Shown here: piece by piece, positions 25,786 to 34,926 of the stretch
Layout: every line of letters starts with the position of its first letter
How positions within the stretch are numbered: position 1 is the stretch's first letter
Assembly: GCF_003033885.1 (NCBI RefSeq)
Contig: NZ_CP024081.1
Coordinates: 4,354,507-4,418,506, forward strand
Reading direction: 5' to 3'
Length of the DNA stretch: 64,000 nt
Origin: Pseudomonas rhizophila
GTDB lineage: Bacteria > Pseudomonadota > Gammaproteobacteria > Pseudomonadales > Pseudomonadaceae
Translations under genes and position numbers: made by a program
The notes under the pieces: generated by a model
The model's database searches: none
What the model saw: only the letters and a program-made list of their open reading frames with translations
Told to the model about the DNA's origin: nothing

Positions 25786-26085
25786 ATGGATAAGGCAATC
25801 ACCGTGGATCAACTGGCTACCACTGACCTTGGATCATTCAATGAGATATGGCTCGGCGGGACTCATACCCAGCTATGCCTGTGGCGTGGCGCCCAAGTCT
25901 TCACTCACGAAATGCTCAGCGAAGGCACTCACGATCAGAATGTCCGACGCCTGTGCTTGCAGTTGGTCAACCCTGACGATCAGGCCGCAGTGGCCAGCGT
26001 TGAGCTGATTGCGCGCGAACGGCTGAAAAAGATGGGGAAGGAAGGCGAGTTTTATCCGGCTGAGGAGGCGGACACCCATCAATAG
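25786..26085 (+). CDS. Hypothetical protein, 99 residues
   Basis: The frame is open from 25660, but the ATG at 25786 (MDKAITVDQLATTDL) gives a compact, acidic, soluble protein without signal or membrane helix. It has a Trp/Leu-rich centre (GGTHTQLCLWRG) and a charged helical C-terminus (IARERLKKMGKEGEF). I know no family for it. It stands alone between the small membrane protein and the Fur-box region. Confidence 0.45.
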   Translation: MDKAITVDQLATTDLGSFNEIWLGGTHTQLCLWRGAQVFTHEMLSEGTHDQNVRRLCLQLVNPDDQAAVASVELIARERLKKMGKEGEFYPAEEADTHQ

Positions 26086-26298
26086 TCGCTCTGCAGTTCT
26101 GATAAAAAAAAGGAATACCGGCTAGTCATGAGGGTCTCAGTACGTCACATGATTTAGTGGCTACTGCCCCAGCGACCATCGCTTCTGGCCTAGAGTGTGG
26201 TCTCTCAATAACGATCCCTATCGTAGTCTCCCGATTGGTTGCCCCTGATTGTTCCACTGTTGGTCATAACCAACGAAATGTCGCAAACGCCTCATTAA

Positions 26299-26322
26299 TT
26301 GAAAGTCATTATCATTTGAGAT
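26299..26322. promoter_or_regulatory. Fur box upstream of the FecI-like sigma gene
   Basis: On the minus strand the site reads AAATGATAATGACTTTCAA, with the GATAATGA core of the Pseudomonas Fur consensus. It lies 35-58 bases before the GTG start of the ECF sigma gene, where Fur-iron would block its promoter. This fits the usual iron control of FecI-type regulators. The rest of the 26086-26356 gap shows nothing else I can name. Confidence 0.7.
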
Positions 26323-26356
26323 AATCTCGCGGTTCTTCCTCGCTTGAGTCGCTTGC

Positions 26357-26863
26357 GTGTCCTGGCCACCTGATCCTCATTCCGCTGACGGCGAGTTCGA
26401 GAGCCATTCGAGCGAGCTGCTGCGCTTCCTCACGCGGCAGGTGAAGTGCGCAGAACTGGCAGCCGACCTGCGCCAGGAGACTTGGTTGCGCTTTCGCCGG
26501 CGCGAGTCCGGGAAGGAGATCGGCAATCTTCGTGCTTTCCTCTATCGCATCGCGCGCAACCTGATCATTGACTACCGCCGTCAGCAAAAATCGCGCCCTG
26601 TCGAAGAGGAGATATCCGTCGAATTGGTCAGTGCCCAGCCTGGTCCGGAGCGAGCGGCAAGCGACGCCCAGCGCCTGGAGCTATTGCAGCGCGTAGTCCA
26701 GGATTTGCCACCGCATCTGCGTCAGGCGTTGTTGTGGAATCGCCTGGACGGGCTGACCCAGCGTGAGATCGGCGAGCGCCTGGGTGTCTCGGAAAGCATG
26801 GCCGGACGTTATATTTTGAAGGCCCTCGAACACTGCCAGCAGCAGATGGACCCGCAGCCGTGA
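26357..26863 (+). CDS. FecI-family ECF sigma factor
   Basis: This 168-residue protein starts with GTG. Sigma region 2 is LRQETWLRFRRRESGKEIG and NLRAFLYRIARNLIIDYRRQ (about 35-75). Sigma region 4 is LPPHLRQALLWNRLDGLTQR and GERLGVSESMAGRYI (about 116-155). These fit the iron-starvation sigma group (FecI, FpvI). The next gene is its anti-sigma partner, overlapping by 4 bases, and the gene after that is the TonB receptor. This is a complete cell-surface signalling unit under a Fur box. Confidence 0.95.
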   Translation: MSWPPDPHSADGEFESHSSELLRFLTRQVKCAELAADLRQETWLRFRRRESGKEIGNLRAFLYRIARNLIIDYRRQQKSRPVEEEISVELVSAQPGPERAASDAQRLELLQRVVQDLPPHLRQALLWNRLDGLTQREIGERLGVSESMAGRYILKALEHCQQQMDPQP

Positions 26864-27786
26864 CTCATCCTTCGCTTCTCGATCAGGCCCGGCAATGGCA
26901 GGTGTTGCTGCATTCTGGTCGCGCCACCGCTGCCGATCGCGAGGCCGCGCAGGCCTGGCGCCAGGCGGCGCCCGAGCACGAGCAAGCATTTCGTGAGGTG
27001 GAAGGGCTGTGGTCTTTGCTCGGCCAGATAGAACGTCCGGCCGAGCAGCCTCAGGTGCGCGTGGTGCGTCGCCATCGACGTTGGGCAACTCCACTGGTCT
27101 GCGCCGCGATGCTGTTGCTCGCTTTGTGGCTACCGCGTGGCACCTGGATTGGCCTGTATGCCGATATCAGCACCCAGCCGGGCGAGGTGCGCGAGTTGCG
27201 TCTGGCAGATGGTTCGCTGTTGACCCTCAACGGTGATTCGGCGCTGGACTGGCAGTTTGTCGACGGTCGCCGCGAGGTCAGGCTGTACCGCGGCGAGGCG
27301 GATTTCCAGGTAGCCCATGACCCGGCTCGGCCGTTCACTGTCACTGCCGGCGAGGCGCGTATACGCGTCACCGGCACGCGCTTTGATGTGCGTCTGGAGG
27401 AGGGCGGTGTCGACCTCGCGGTCAGCGAGGGCCGAGTGTTGGCCTCCAGCGAGGGGCGCGACCCGCTGCCGGTGCTCGGCGGGCAACAGGTGCTGTGGCG
27501 CGGCGGCGAACTGCAGGTGCCGCAGGCATTGGATGCGCGCCAGCGCTTGGGCTGGCAGCGCGGCAAGCTGATATTCCGTGACAGGCCACTGGAGCAAGTG
27601 TTCGCCGAACTTGAGCGCAGCCAGTCTGCGCGCGTGCTGTTTGTTGACGAAGCCGCTCGCAGGGTACAGGTGACCGGTGTGTTCGCCCTCGACGATCCAC
27701 AGGCGGTGTTAAGTGCTGTTGAAACCACCTTGCCTGTGCGTCTGGTGCGCTTGCCGGGGTTGATTCTGGTCACGTCACGCCGCTGA
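26860..27786 (+). CDS. FecR-family anti-sigma sensor
   Basis: This 308-residue protein starts with GTG, overlapping the sigma gene. The N-terminal cytoplasmic anti-sigma domain (LLDQARQWQVLLHSGRATAA, WRQAAPEHEQAFREVEGLW) is at about 4-52. A membrane helix is at about 72-92 (PLVCAAMLLLALWLP). A periplasmic FecR domain (QPGEVRELRLADGSLLTLNG) starts near 107, and a C-terminal STN-like part follows. It receives the signal from the N-terminal extension of the TonB receptor and activates the sigma factor. All expected parts are present. Confidence 0.95.
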   Translation: MTHPSLLDQARQWQVLLHSGRATAADREAAQAWRQAAPEHEQAFREVEGLWSLLGQIERPAEQPQVRVVRRHRRWATPLVCAAMLLLALWLPRGTWIGLYADISTQPGEVRELRLADGSLLTLNGDSALDWQFVDGRREVRLYRGEADFQVAHDPARPFTVTAGEARIRVTGTRFDVRLEEGGVDLAVSEGRVLASSEGRDPLPVLGGQQVLWRGGELQVPQALDARQRLGWQRGKLIFRDRPLEQVFAELERSQSARVLFVDEAARRVQVTGVFALDDPQAVLSAVETTLPVRLVRLPGLILVTSRR

Positions 27787-27917
27787 GACTCGCGCCGCGC
27801 CTGGGCCTTCAAGAAAACAGAAAATATTTAGGCGGCGATGGTTCAGAAATCATCGGCCCCTTCGTCTTCTGTTCCTGCAAATGCGACTTCTTCGCATTGA
27901 TAGCCAAGGACATCAGC

Positions 27918-30317
27918 ATGCGGTCGACCCCCTTCCTCGCGGCGCTAGCCGTACTCCCCCTGGCCATGGCTGCCGCACAGGCGCAAGCCGTACAGCTCGA
28001 CGTGCCCGCCCAGCGACTCGACGCGGCGCTCATCGACTTCGCCGAGCAGGCCGACGTGCGTCTGCTCTATGAGGCCGGCCTGACCCGTGGCAGTGGTGTG
28101 GCGCAGGCGCTCAAGGGCGACTATTCGGTGGTCGACGGCCTGCAGCGGTTGTTGGAGGGCAGTGGCCTGAGCTTCCAGACTGGCGACGACGGCACCATCA
28201 CTCTGGTGCCGCTGCCCGAGCAAGGTGTGTTGGAGCTGGGCTCCACCACCATCAGCGGGATCGCCGACGGCCGTGTCGATCTGCCGGCCGAGTACGCCGG
28301 TGGGCAGACGGCGCGGGGTGCCCGCATCGGCGTGCTGGGCAACCAGGACATGCAAGATGTGCCCTTCGCCTTCTCCAGTTACACCTCCGAGCTGATTGAG
28401 ACGCGCCAGGCGCAGACTCTGGCCGAGGTGCTGGCCAGCGATCCGGGCGTGCGTCAGTCATTCGGCTTCGGCAACTTCTCCCAGGTGTTCGTTGTGCGCG
28501 GGTTCCAGCTGTTCAGCGACGATATTGCCTTCAACGGGCTGTACGGTGTTCTGCCGCGACAGATCATCTCCACCGAGTCGGTCGAGCGGGTTGAGGTGTT
28601 CAAGGGGGCTAACGCCTTTGTGAATGGCGTGTCGCCGTCGGGCAGCGGTGTCGGCGGGGCGATCAATGTGGTCTCCAAGCGTGCCGAGGACAGCCCCACG
28701 CGCCGCGCCACCTTGGACTATGCCAGCGACAGCCGAGTGGGTGGGCACCTCGATCTGGGCCAGCGCTTCGGCGAGGAAAACCGCTTCGGCGTGCGGGTGA
28801 ACCTGGCCCAGCGCGAGGGCGAGACAGCGGTGGACGAGGAGCACTCGCGCTTCAGTCTCGCCACCCTCGGCCTGGACTACCGCGGCGACCGTCTGCGACT
28901 GTCTGCGGATCTCGGTTACCAGAAGCAACGGGTCAACGAAGGGCGCTCGGTGGTCTATCTGACCACGACGGGGCCTACCAGCACTCTCAACGGCAAGACG
29001 CCGTCGGCACCCGACTCCGACCACAACTACGCGCAACCCTGGAGCTGGTCGCAACTCGAAGACACCTATGGCATGTTCAGCGCCGAGTACGACCTGTCGC
29101 CCACTTGGACGGCATACCTAAGTGCAGGCGGCAAATACACGCGGGAGAACGGTATCTACGCCTCCAACTACGTCTACGGCGCGAACGGCGACGCACGTAT
29201 CGGTCGCCTCTATTCGCCGCTGGACCAGGAGACCCTGAGTGCCGTTACGGGGCTGCGCGGCGAACACACCACCGGGCCGGTCAGCCACCGCATCAACCTG
29301 GCCGCCAACGGCATCTGGCAGGAGAAGCGCAACGCGTTCGAGTCCACCGCGGCGGGCAGTCGCGGCTTCGGCAATCTGTATGAGGGCCAGCCCATCGTCG
29401 AGCCGCCGGCCACCAGCATCTCCGGCGATATTCACGACCCGGACACCACCGCCAAGGTGCAGAACCGCAGCCTGGCGGTGTCCGACACCCTGGGCTTGCT
29501 CGACGACCGCGTGCTGCTGACCCTGGGCGTACGTCGCCAATCCATCAGCTCCGATGCCTGGAGCACGGCCAGCGGTGCCCGCACCTCAAACTATCAGGAA
29601 AGCATCACCACGCCGGCCTATGGCCTTGTGATCAAGCCCACCGAGTTCCTGTCGCTCTATGCCAACCGCGTCGAGTCCCTGCAGCAGGGGCCGACCGCGC
29701 CGGGCGCCGCGCTCAACAGCGGCGAGATGTTCGCGCCCTATCGCTCCAAGCAGATCGAGATGGGCGCCAAGCTCGACTGGGGCACCTTCGGCGGCAGTCT
29801 CAGCCTGTTCCGCATCGAACAGCCGCAGGGCGTGCTCGGCGGCGACGGCTATTACCGGGTGGATGCCGAGCAGCGTAATCGCGGCGTGGAGCTGAGTCTG
29901 TTCGGCGAGCCGCTGGACGGCCTGCGCCTGCTGAGCGGCGCCACCTGGACCAAAGCCGAGCTGCGCGGCACAGCTGGCGGCCGCGACGATAGCAACCAGG
30001 CGGTGGGTGTGCCGCAGTTCCAGTTCAATCTGGGCGCCGACTGGGATGTGCCCGGCTTGCCCGGGTTGAGCCTGAACGGCCTGCTGCTGCGCACCGGCGG
30101 TCAGTTCGTCGACAGCGCCAACGAATACAGCATCCCCGCCTGGACCCGTGTCGACCTGGGCGCGCGCTATCGGACGCAACTGGAGGGCCGCGCGCTGACC
30201 TTCAACGCGATGCTAGAGAACGTCGCCGACGAGAACTACTGGGCTTCTGCCAACGGAGGATATCTGACCCAAGGTGCGCCGCGCACGCTCAAAGTGTCGG
30301 CCACCGTTGATTTCTGA
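27918..30317 (+). CDS. TonB-dependent siderophore receptor with signalling domain
   Basis: The 799-residue outer-membrane receptor starts at 27918 (MRSTPFLAALAVLPLAMAA), chosen for the AAGGA site 7 bases upstream; an in-frame TTG at 27897 is less likely. The order is signal peptide (1-24), then the STN signalling domain (about 28-100; DVPAQRLDAALIDFAEQADV, GLQRLLEGSGLSF), which contacts FecR. The plug domain follows (about 145-270; TLAEVLASDPGVRQ, VFVVRGFQ, ESVERVEVFKGANAF, GGAINVVSKR), then a 22-strand barrel ending in the terminal Phe (SATVDF). The siderophore is unknown. A hydroxamate or ferrioxamine-like xenosiderophore would be usual for stand-alone FecIRA units, and the nearby NRPS product is also possible. 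Confidence 0.95.
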   Translation: MRSTPFLAALAVLPLAMAAAQAQAVQLDVPAQRLDAALIDFAEQADVRLLYEAGLTRGSGVAQALKGDYSVVDGLQRLLEGSGLSFQTGDDGTITLVPLPEQGVLELGSTTISGIADGRVDLPAEYAGGQTARGARIGVLGNQDMQDVPFAFSSYTSELIETRQAQTLAEVLASDPGVRQSFGFGNFSQVFVVRGFQLFSDDIAFNGLYGVLPRQIISTESVERVEVFKGANAFVNGVSPSGSGVGGAINVVSKRAEDSPTRRATLDYASDSRVGGHLDLGQRFGEENRFGVRVNLAQREGETAVDEEHSRFSLATLGLDYRGDRLRLSADLGYQKQRVNEGRSVVYLTTTGPTSTLNGKTPSAPDSDHNYAQPWSWSQLEDTYGMFSAEYDLSPTWTAYLSAGGKYTRENGIYASNYVYGANGDARIGRLYSPLDQETLSAVTGLRGEHTTGPVSHRINLAANGIWQEKRNAFESTAAGSRGFGNLYEGQPIVEPPATSISGDIHDPDTTAKVQNRSLAVSDTLGLLDDRVLLTLGVRRQSISSDAWSTASGARTSNYQESITTPAYGLVIKPTEFLSLYANRVESLQQGPTAPGAALNSGEMFAPYRSKQIEMGAKLDWGTFGGSLSLFRIEQPQGVLGGDGYYRVDAEQRNRGVELSLFGEPLDGLRLLSGATWTKAELRGTAGGRDDSNQAVGVPQFQFNLGADWDVPGLPGLSLNGLLLRTGGQFVDSANEYSIPAWTRVDLGARYRTQLEGRALTFNAMLENVADENYWASANGGYLTQGAPRTLKVSATVDF

Positions 30318-30668
30318 AGTTACCCTCGATAAGGAGGGCGCCGTTTGCAAGCTGTGTGAATACGCTAAAGGCGATTTCACCTGACGCTCCGAGAGGCTGC
30401 ATTCGCGGCCTCTGTCGTCGTTGCTGCGATCGCACCAGAACCAGTCATGGGTAGCGTCAAAGAGGGCGGTGAATTCGCCCTTGACGCTTTTGACCTGCTT
30501 GGCCTGTTATCGTGGTTTTTTTTAAAAAAGCCTTCACTCATGGCCACAGGCTGCTTTCGGCTAGAAGCAGGCACTCGCTCCAGCCTGTGAAACCGCTGGC
30601 AATTCGAACTCCAAAATTATTCTAATCCCTCGTATTGACATATCGGTAAATCTCGATATCCTGAGCGC
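30318..30668. other. Intergenic region with weak hairpin and ArsR operator
   Basis: This 351-base gap follows the TonB receptor. A small inverted repeat AGAGGC/GCCTCT (30392-30413) could form a hairpin but lacks a run of T, so I do not call it a terminator. The second half is AT-rich with T and A runs near 30515-30530. The ArsR operator at 30640-30659 ends nine bases before the arsR start. No gene is supported here. Confidence 0.5.
30640..30659. promoter_or_regulatory. ArsR-family operator, site 1 (autoregulatory)
   Basis: ATATCG and CGATAT flank eight bases, a perfect inverted repeat. It ends nine bases before the ArsR regulator start. The same half-sites with the same 8-base spacing recur at 30986-31007 before the next gene, which strongly suggests both are bound by this regulator. 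Confidence 0.8.
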
Positions 30669-30971
30669 ATGGAACTGATCGAAATATTCAAAGCCCTCTC
30701 GAACCCTACGCGTCTTCAAATCCTGAAAGGTTTGAAGGATCCCGTAAAGAACTTCCCTCCGCAGGATGAGGGTGACGTTCTCACGGTCGGCGTCTGCGTC
30801 AGTAGTATTCAAGAGGGTATCGGGCTGTCGCAGTCAACGGTGTCTGGCTATCTTGCCACGTTGCAACGAGTGGGCCTGGTCGAAGTCAGGCGTATCGGTC
30901 AGTGGACCTACTACAAGCGCAATGAAGCAACCATCAGCGCGCTTGCCGAGATCATAGGGAAAGATTTGTAA
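30669..30971 (+). CDS. ArsR-family repressor
   Basis: This is a 100-residue winged-helix protein: MELIEIFKALSNPTRLQILK at the N-terminus, recognition region IGLSQSTVSGYLATLQRVGL (about 56-75), and wing VEVRRIGQWTYYKRNE (about 76-91). It lacks the CxC metal motif of ArsR/SmtB sensors; the only Cys is in VGVCVSSI, so metal sensing by the classical site is unlikely and a redox or other signal is possible. It is flanked by two identical operators and precedes an oxidoreductase gene, so it most likely represses itself and that gene. Confidence 0.9.
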   Translation: MELIEIFKALSNPTRLQILKGLKDPVKNFPPQDEGDVLTVGVCVSSIQEGIGLSQSTVSGYLATLQRVGLVEVRRIGQWTYYKRNEATISALAEIIGKDL

Positions 30972-30985
30972 TTTTTTTACCGCAA

Positions 30986-31007
30986 CATATCGATATATCT
31001 CGATATG
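30986..31007. promoter_or_regulatory. ArsR-family operator, site 2
   Basis: CATATCG and CGATATG flank eight bases, a perfect 7-bp inverted repeat. It lies in the 62-base gap between the ArsR gene and the oxidoreductase gene, 27 bases before the latter's start. It matches site 1 in half-site and spacing, so the oxidoreductase gene has its own repressed promoter. Confidence 0.8.
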
Positions 31008-31033
31008 CCATTTTATAGATATGAGGATTTACC

Positions 31034-32008
31034 ATGAAAGCGATGATACTGAAGTCATTTGGCGGTCCTGAGTCGTTCGAACTCCGCGACGTGCCCAAGC
31101 CCGTGCCGGGCGCGGGACAGGTCCTGGTCCGGGTACACGCAACCTCGATCAACCCGTTGGATTATCAGGTTCGACGTGGCGACTATGTCGACCTGGTGCC
31201 ACTGCCGGCCATTACCGGACACGACGTATCGGGCGTTGTCGAAGAAGTCGGGCCGGGTGTAACGAGCTTCGCTCCGGGAGACGAAGTCTGGTACACCCCG
31301 CAAATTTTCGACGGCCCAGGCAGTTATGCCGAGTACCACGTTGCGGCCGAAGGCATCATCGGGCGTAAGCCGCAATCACTGAGCCACCTTGAGGCAGCAA
31401 GTCTGACCCTGGTTGGCGGGACGGTGTGGGAAGCACTGACCGTGCGAGCGGCGCTCAGAGTGGGGGAGAGCATTCTGATACACGGCGGCGCGGGAGGCGT
31501 AGGGCATGTCGCGATCCAGGTGGCAAAAGCCATTGGAGCGCGGGTCTTCACGACCGTGCGCGAAGCAAACTTTGAGTTCGCACGCAGCCTGGGTGCCGAT
31601 GTGCTCATCGACTACGAAAAGGAGGATTACGTCGACGCCATCATGCGCGAAACCGGTGGTCACGGCGTGGATGTGGTGTTCGACACCATCGGCGGCAACA
31701 CACTGACGCGTAGCCCCGACGTGCTCGCCCAACTCGGCCGCCTAGTCTCGATTGTGGATATTGCCCAGCCGCAAAACCTTGTTCAGGCGTGGGGTAAGAA
31801 CGCGAGTTATCACTTCGTTTTTACCCGACAAAACCGCGGCAAACTTGATGAGCTGAGCGCATTGGTCGAGCGCGGCCAACTGCGCCCGCACGTTGGCGCG
31901 GTCTATTCGCTCGCCGACATTGGGCTTGCCCACGCTCGACTGGAGAGCCCCAACAACGGCCTTCAGGGAAAAATCGCGATTGCAGTCGAGCCATCGCTCA
32001 TCTCGTGA
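31034..32008 (+). CDS. Quinone oxidoreductase-like NADPH-dependent reductase (zinc-less MDR family)
   Basis: This 324-residue protein of the medium-chain dehydrogenase family is of the quinone oxidoreductase type. The N-terminal GroES-like domain reads [19 protein letters not shown], then [15 protein letters not shown]. The nucleotide loop is [18 protein letters not shown] (about 151-168). The structural zinc Cys residues are absent, as in QOR proteins. The following [17 protein letters not shown] and [10 protein letters not shown] match the same family. It probably reduces quinones or electrophilic enones. It is under the ArsR operator and followed after 40 bases by a monooxygenase-fold gene, likely in one operon. 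Confidence 0.9.
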   Translation: MKAMILKSFGGPESFELRDVPKPVPGAGQVLVRVHATSINPLDYQVRRGDYVDLVPLPAITGHDVSGVVEEVGPGVTSFAPGDEVWYTPQIFDGPGSYAEYHVAAEGIIGRKPQSLSHLEAASLTLVGGTVWEALTVRAALRVGESILIHGGAGGVGHVAIQVAKAIGARVFTTVREANFEFARSLGADVLIDYEKEDYVDAIMRETGGHGVDVVFDTIGGNTLTRSPDVLAQLGRLVSIVDIAQPQNLVQAWGKNASYHFVFTRQNRGKLDELSALVERGQLRPHVGAVYSLADIGLAHARLESPNNGLQGKIAIAVEPSLIS

Positions 32009-32048
32009 GTGCGTACTTTTAGTCAACTGAGCTTGTTGGAGGAATGCC

Positions 32049-32342
32049 ATGATTTATGAAATCGCTCTGCTCCCCGTTCACAAAGAACGCATTGAAGCGT
32101 TCAGACACGCATTTGCCGAGGTCGCCCCTTTGCTCACCCGCGCAAAGGGTTACGGCGGCCACTTGCTAGCGCAAGGGATTGAAACCCCCCAGCAATTCAA
32201 CCTGATCGTGCGCTGGGATTCACTCGAAGACCACACGCCGGGCTTCGAAGCGAGTGAAGACCATCGGCTATTCATGATGGGATTGGAGGAATATTTTTCA
32301 GAAGAACCGAAGGTCTACCATATTGAGGGGGGGAGCTTTTAG
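32049..32342 (+). CDS. ABM-domain (antibiotic biosynthesis monooxygenase-like) protein
   Basis: This 97-residue protein has the ferredoxin-like ABM fold: an initial strand IYEIALLPVHKERIEAFRHA, then KGYGGHLLAQGIETPQQFNL, and VRWDSLEDHTPGFEASEDH. Family members include small cofactor-free oxygenases that act on quinols and heme-degrading enzymes; the exact role cannot be read. It has an AGGA site before the start and probably shares the transcript with the quinone oxidoreductase, which suggests a quinone or electrophile defence pair. Confidence 0.8.
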   Translation: MIYEIALLPVHKERIEAFRHAFAEVAPLLTRAKGYGGHLLAQGIETPQQFNLIVRWDSLEDHTPGFEASEDHRLFMMGLEEYFSEEPKVYHIEGGSF

Positions 32343-32621
32343 GACTGACGAACATGATGCTTCCAACAATGCCGTCGGCATGGATGCTGCCGGCGCCTTG
32401 AGGGGCTTGAACTGGGACTAGGTGCCGGGTTTGAAGTCTTCTATGAAAGGCCCTAGATGTTTAGATCTAGACGTTTGAGCTGACTATCGTCCGCTTCTAG
32501 CCGAAAGTTGCCTCTCGCCAATCGCCACCGGCCAATCTCGGCTATAGCTCCCGATTGTTCCAGTCAGGTAAAACTCCCACAGCATTACGAGCATCCGGAA
32601 GGGGCAAGTGACGTTACCCGT

Positions 32622-33515
32622 TTACATCCGGTGATGTTCCAGCAAGAAGTCCACGAATAACCGCACCCGCGCCGGCATTGCCGAACCACCTACGAACACC
32701 GCATGAATCGGCTCCCGGTCTCCGGGGTTCCAGGCTTCCAGCAGCGGTACCAGATCGCCGCGCCGCAGGTCCTCGGCTACGGTGAAATCGCCGATACGCG
32801 CGATGCCAGCGCCTACCCGTGCGAGTTGTGCCAGCGCTTCACCACTGCTGCATTCGATGTTGCCGCTAACCTTCAGGGAAAACTCATTTCCCTCGCGGAT
32901 GAACGGCCAGTTGGGTTCGGCACGCCGGAAGTTGAAGCGCAGGCAGTTGTGCCGTAGCAGGTCTTCCGGTTCCCGGGGGATGCCGTGGCGCTGCAGATAC
33001 TCGGGCGATGCCACCACGACCTGGCCGGTGTCGCCGATCCTTCGTGCGGTCAGCGGGCTGTCGGGCAGATGGCCAAAGCGTACCGCCACGTCGGCCTGAC
33101 CGCCGAGAATGTCGACCACTTCGTCGCCGAGGGTGAGGTCGACGACGATGTTCGGGTAGCGGGCGCTGAACGCTGCCACCAAGGGAACGATGGTCTGGCG
33201 CCCATGGCCGAGGGCGGCGCTGACCCGCAAACGGCCCCGGGGCACGCCCTGGTCGGCGATGGCTTCTTCGACCTCGGCCATGTCGGCCAGGATACGGCGG
33301 GCGCCGCGCAGGTAAGCCTCGCCCTCGGCGGTGAAGGTGATCGCTCGGGTGGTGCGCAACAACAGGCGAGTGCCAAGACGTTGTTCAGTACGCGCGATGA
33401 TCCGACTGACCGCCGAGGGGGTCAGCCCCAATGCACGCGCGGCGGCTGACAGGCTGCCTTCCTGCGCCACGGTGGCGAACACGCTCATTTCACCTGATCT
33501 GCCGTTGAAGTCCAT
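32622..33515 (-). CDS. LysR-family transcriptional regulator
   Basis: This 297-residue protein has the N-terminal HTH (SVFATVAQEGSLSAAARALG, LTPSAVSRIIARTEQRLG, LLRTTRAITFTAEGEAYL) and a substrate-binding domain with the CrgA-like features RLRVSAALGHGRQTIVP and HNCLRFNFRRAEPNWPF. It is divergent from an MFS transporter gene starting 95 bases away and is the likely regulator of it. Confidence 0.92.
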   Translation of the reverse strand: MDFNGRSGEMSVFATVAQEGSLSAAARALGLTPSAVSRIIARTEQRLGTRLLLRTTRAITFTAEGEAYLRGARRILADMAEVEEAIADQGVPRGRLRVSAALGHGRQTIVPLVAAFSARYPNIVVDLTLGDEVVDILGGQADVAVRFGHLPDSPLTARRIGDTGQVVVASPEYLQRHGIPREPEDLLRHNCLRFNFRRAEPNWPFIREGNEFSLKVSGNIECSSGEALAQLARVGAGIARIGDFTVAEDLRRGDLVPLLEAWNPGDREPIHAVFVGGSAMPARVRLFVDFLLEHHRM

Positions 33516-33609
33516 TTGTGCTCCGTACGCAAAGGTGATTGCCAGAAATGCTATCTACCGCCTGAAAAAGTTGGATCGTAGCATTGACGGCATAGATAAG
33601 GAGCCTTCC

Positions 33610-34776
33610 ATGCGTATCAATCCACCGCTTGTCGCACTCGCCATTGGTGCCTTTGGCATCGGCGTTACCGAGTTCGCCCCCATGGGCATGTTGCCGGGCA
33701 TCGCTGCGGATCTCGGCGTATCCATTCCCGCCGCAGGTTTGTTGGTCAGTGCCTACGCCTTGGGCGTATTGCTCGGCGCGCCGCTGATGACCCTGACCAC
33801 CGGCAGGATTCCCCGGCGCTATCTGCTGATCGGACTCATGGCGATTTTTACCCTGGGTAATCTGATGTCAGCCCTGGCTACCGATTACTACAGCCTCATG
33901 GTTGCCAGAGTGGTGACCTCACTGAACCACGGTGCGTTCTTTGGCGTCGGCTCCATCGTCGCCGCTAGCGTGGTCGCCCCGGAGAAACGCGCCGGGGCGG
34001 TTGCGGCCATGTTCTTGGGCCTGACCCTGGCCACCATCGGCGGTGTGCCGCTGGCCGCCTGGTTTGGCGAACTGTTCGGCTGGCGCACCGCATTCTGGGG
34101 TATTACCGGACTCGGCGTGGTAACCATGGCCGCGTTGTGGTACGCGCTACCGAACCTGCAGGCGCCACAAAGCGTCGGTGTACTGGCCGAAATTCGGGTG
34201 CTGGGTCGTGGACCGGTGCTGGGGGCGTTGGCCCTGACCGTAGTCGGCTCGGGTGCAATGTTTACCGTCTTCACCTACATCGCGCCGATCCTCAGCAGCG
34301 AAACCCATGCATCAACCGCCTACATCACCGCCATGCTGATGCTGTTCGGTGTGGGGTTGACGCTGGGCAACATGTGGGGCGGCAAGGCCGCCGACCGCTC
34401 GATAGATCGCACCCTGATTGTTTCGCTGAGCGTGCTGATTCTGGTCTTGTTGGCATTCACCGTATTGATGCGTTGGCCGCTGGCTGCCGCTGTTGCCATC
34501 CTGATATGGGGTGTCGCCAGCTTCGCCCTGGTGCCGCCGCTACAGATGCGCGTCATGGAAGCCGCCAAGGACGCACCCAATCTGGCCTCGGCGGTGAACA
34601 TCGGCGCCTTCAACTTGGGTAACGCGATGGGTGCAGCGCTGGGCGGAGCGGTGATCAATACCGGGCTGGGTTATCCGGCGATTTCCCTGGCTGGAGCGGC
34701 AATGGCGGGTCTGGGGCTGTTGATGGTGTTGGCTTTTGCCTGGCGTTCCAGAACGGCTGCAACTGCGGTGGTGTGA
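33610..34776 (+). CDS. MFS efflux transporter (DHA1 type)
   Basis: This is a 388-residue protein with about 12 membrane segments. The start at 33610 has AAGGAG 8 bases upstream; a longer open frame upstream overlaps the LysR gene and is discarded. Features are FAPMGMLPGIAADLGVSIPA, the loop 2-3 signature (LTTGRIPRRYLLIGLM), and the helix 5 motif C-like region LGLTLATIGGVPLAAWFGEL, which marks antiporters. It resembles AraJ/YdhP/NepI-type exporters. The substrate is unknown; the divergent LysR regulator suggests induction by it. Confidence 0.92.
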   Translation: MRINPPLVALAIGAFGIGVTEFAPMGMLPGIAADLGVSIPAAGLLVSAYALGVLLGAPLMTLTTGRIPRRYLLIGLMAIFTLGNLMSALATDYYSLMVARVVTSLNHGAFFGVGSIVAASVVAPEKRAGAVAAMFLGLTLATIGGVPLAAWFGELFGWRTAFWGITGLGVVTMAALWYALPNLQAPQSVGVLAEIRVLGRGPVLGALALTVVGSGAMFTVFTYIAPILSSETHASTAYITAMLMLFGVGLTLGNMWGGKAADRSIDRTLIVSLSVLILVLLAFTVLMRWPLAAAVAILIWGVASFALVPPLQMRVMEAAKDAPNLASAVNIGAFNLGNAMGAALGGAVINTGLGYPAISLAGAAMAGLGLLMVLAFAWRSRTAATAVV

Positions 34777-34926
34777 CGATGATGTGAGGGTGGCTCCCTT
34801 TAGCTGCGGGCCCTTTTAGCTGAAAGCAACTGGCGCTTGACTTAGAGCGCGCTCTAACCAATAGCCTCCTTGTTGCACCGCCAAAACGGCCAGGTCCGTT
34901 GCGCGGCTTAAACAAGGAGACAGGTC

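Noticed and set aside
30392..30413. Hairpin AGAGGC/GCCTCT after the TonB receptor
   Set aside because: Stem of only six pairs and no T run, so it is not a convincing terminator.
32453..32470. Inverted repeat CTAGAT-N6-ATCTAG in the gap after the ABM gene
   Set aside because: Short six-base arms and no promoter or regulator next to it; chance is likely.
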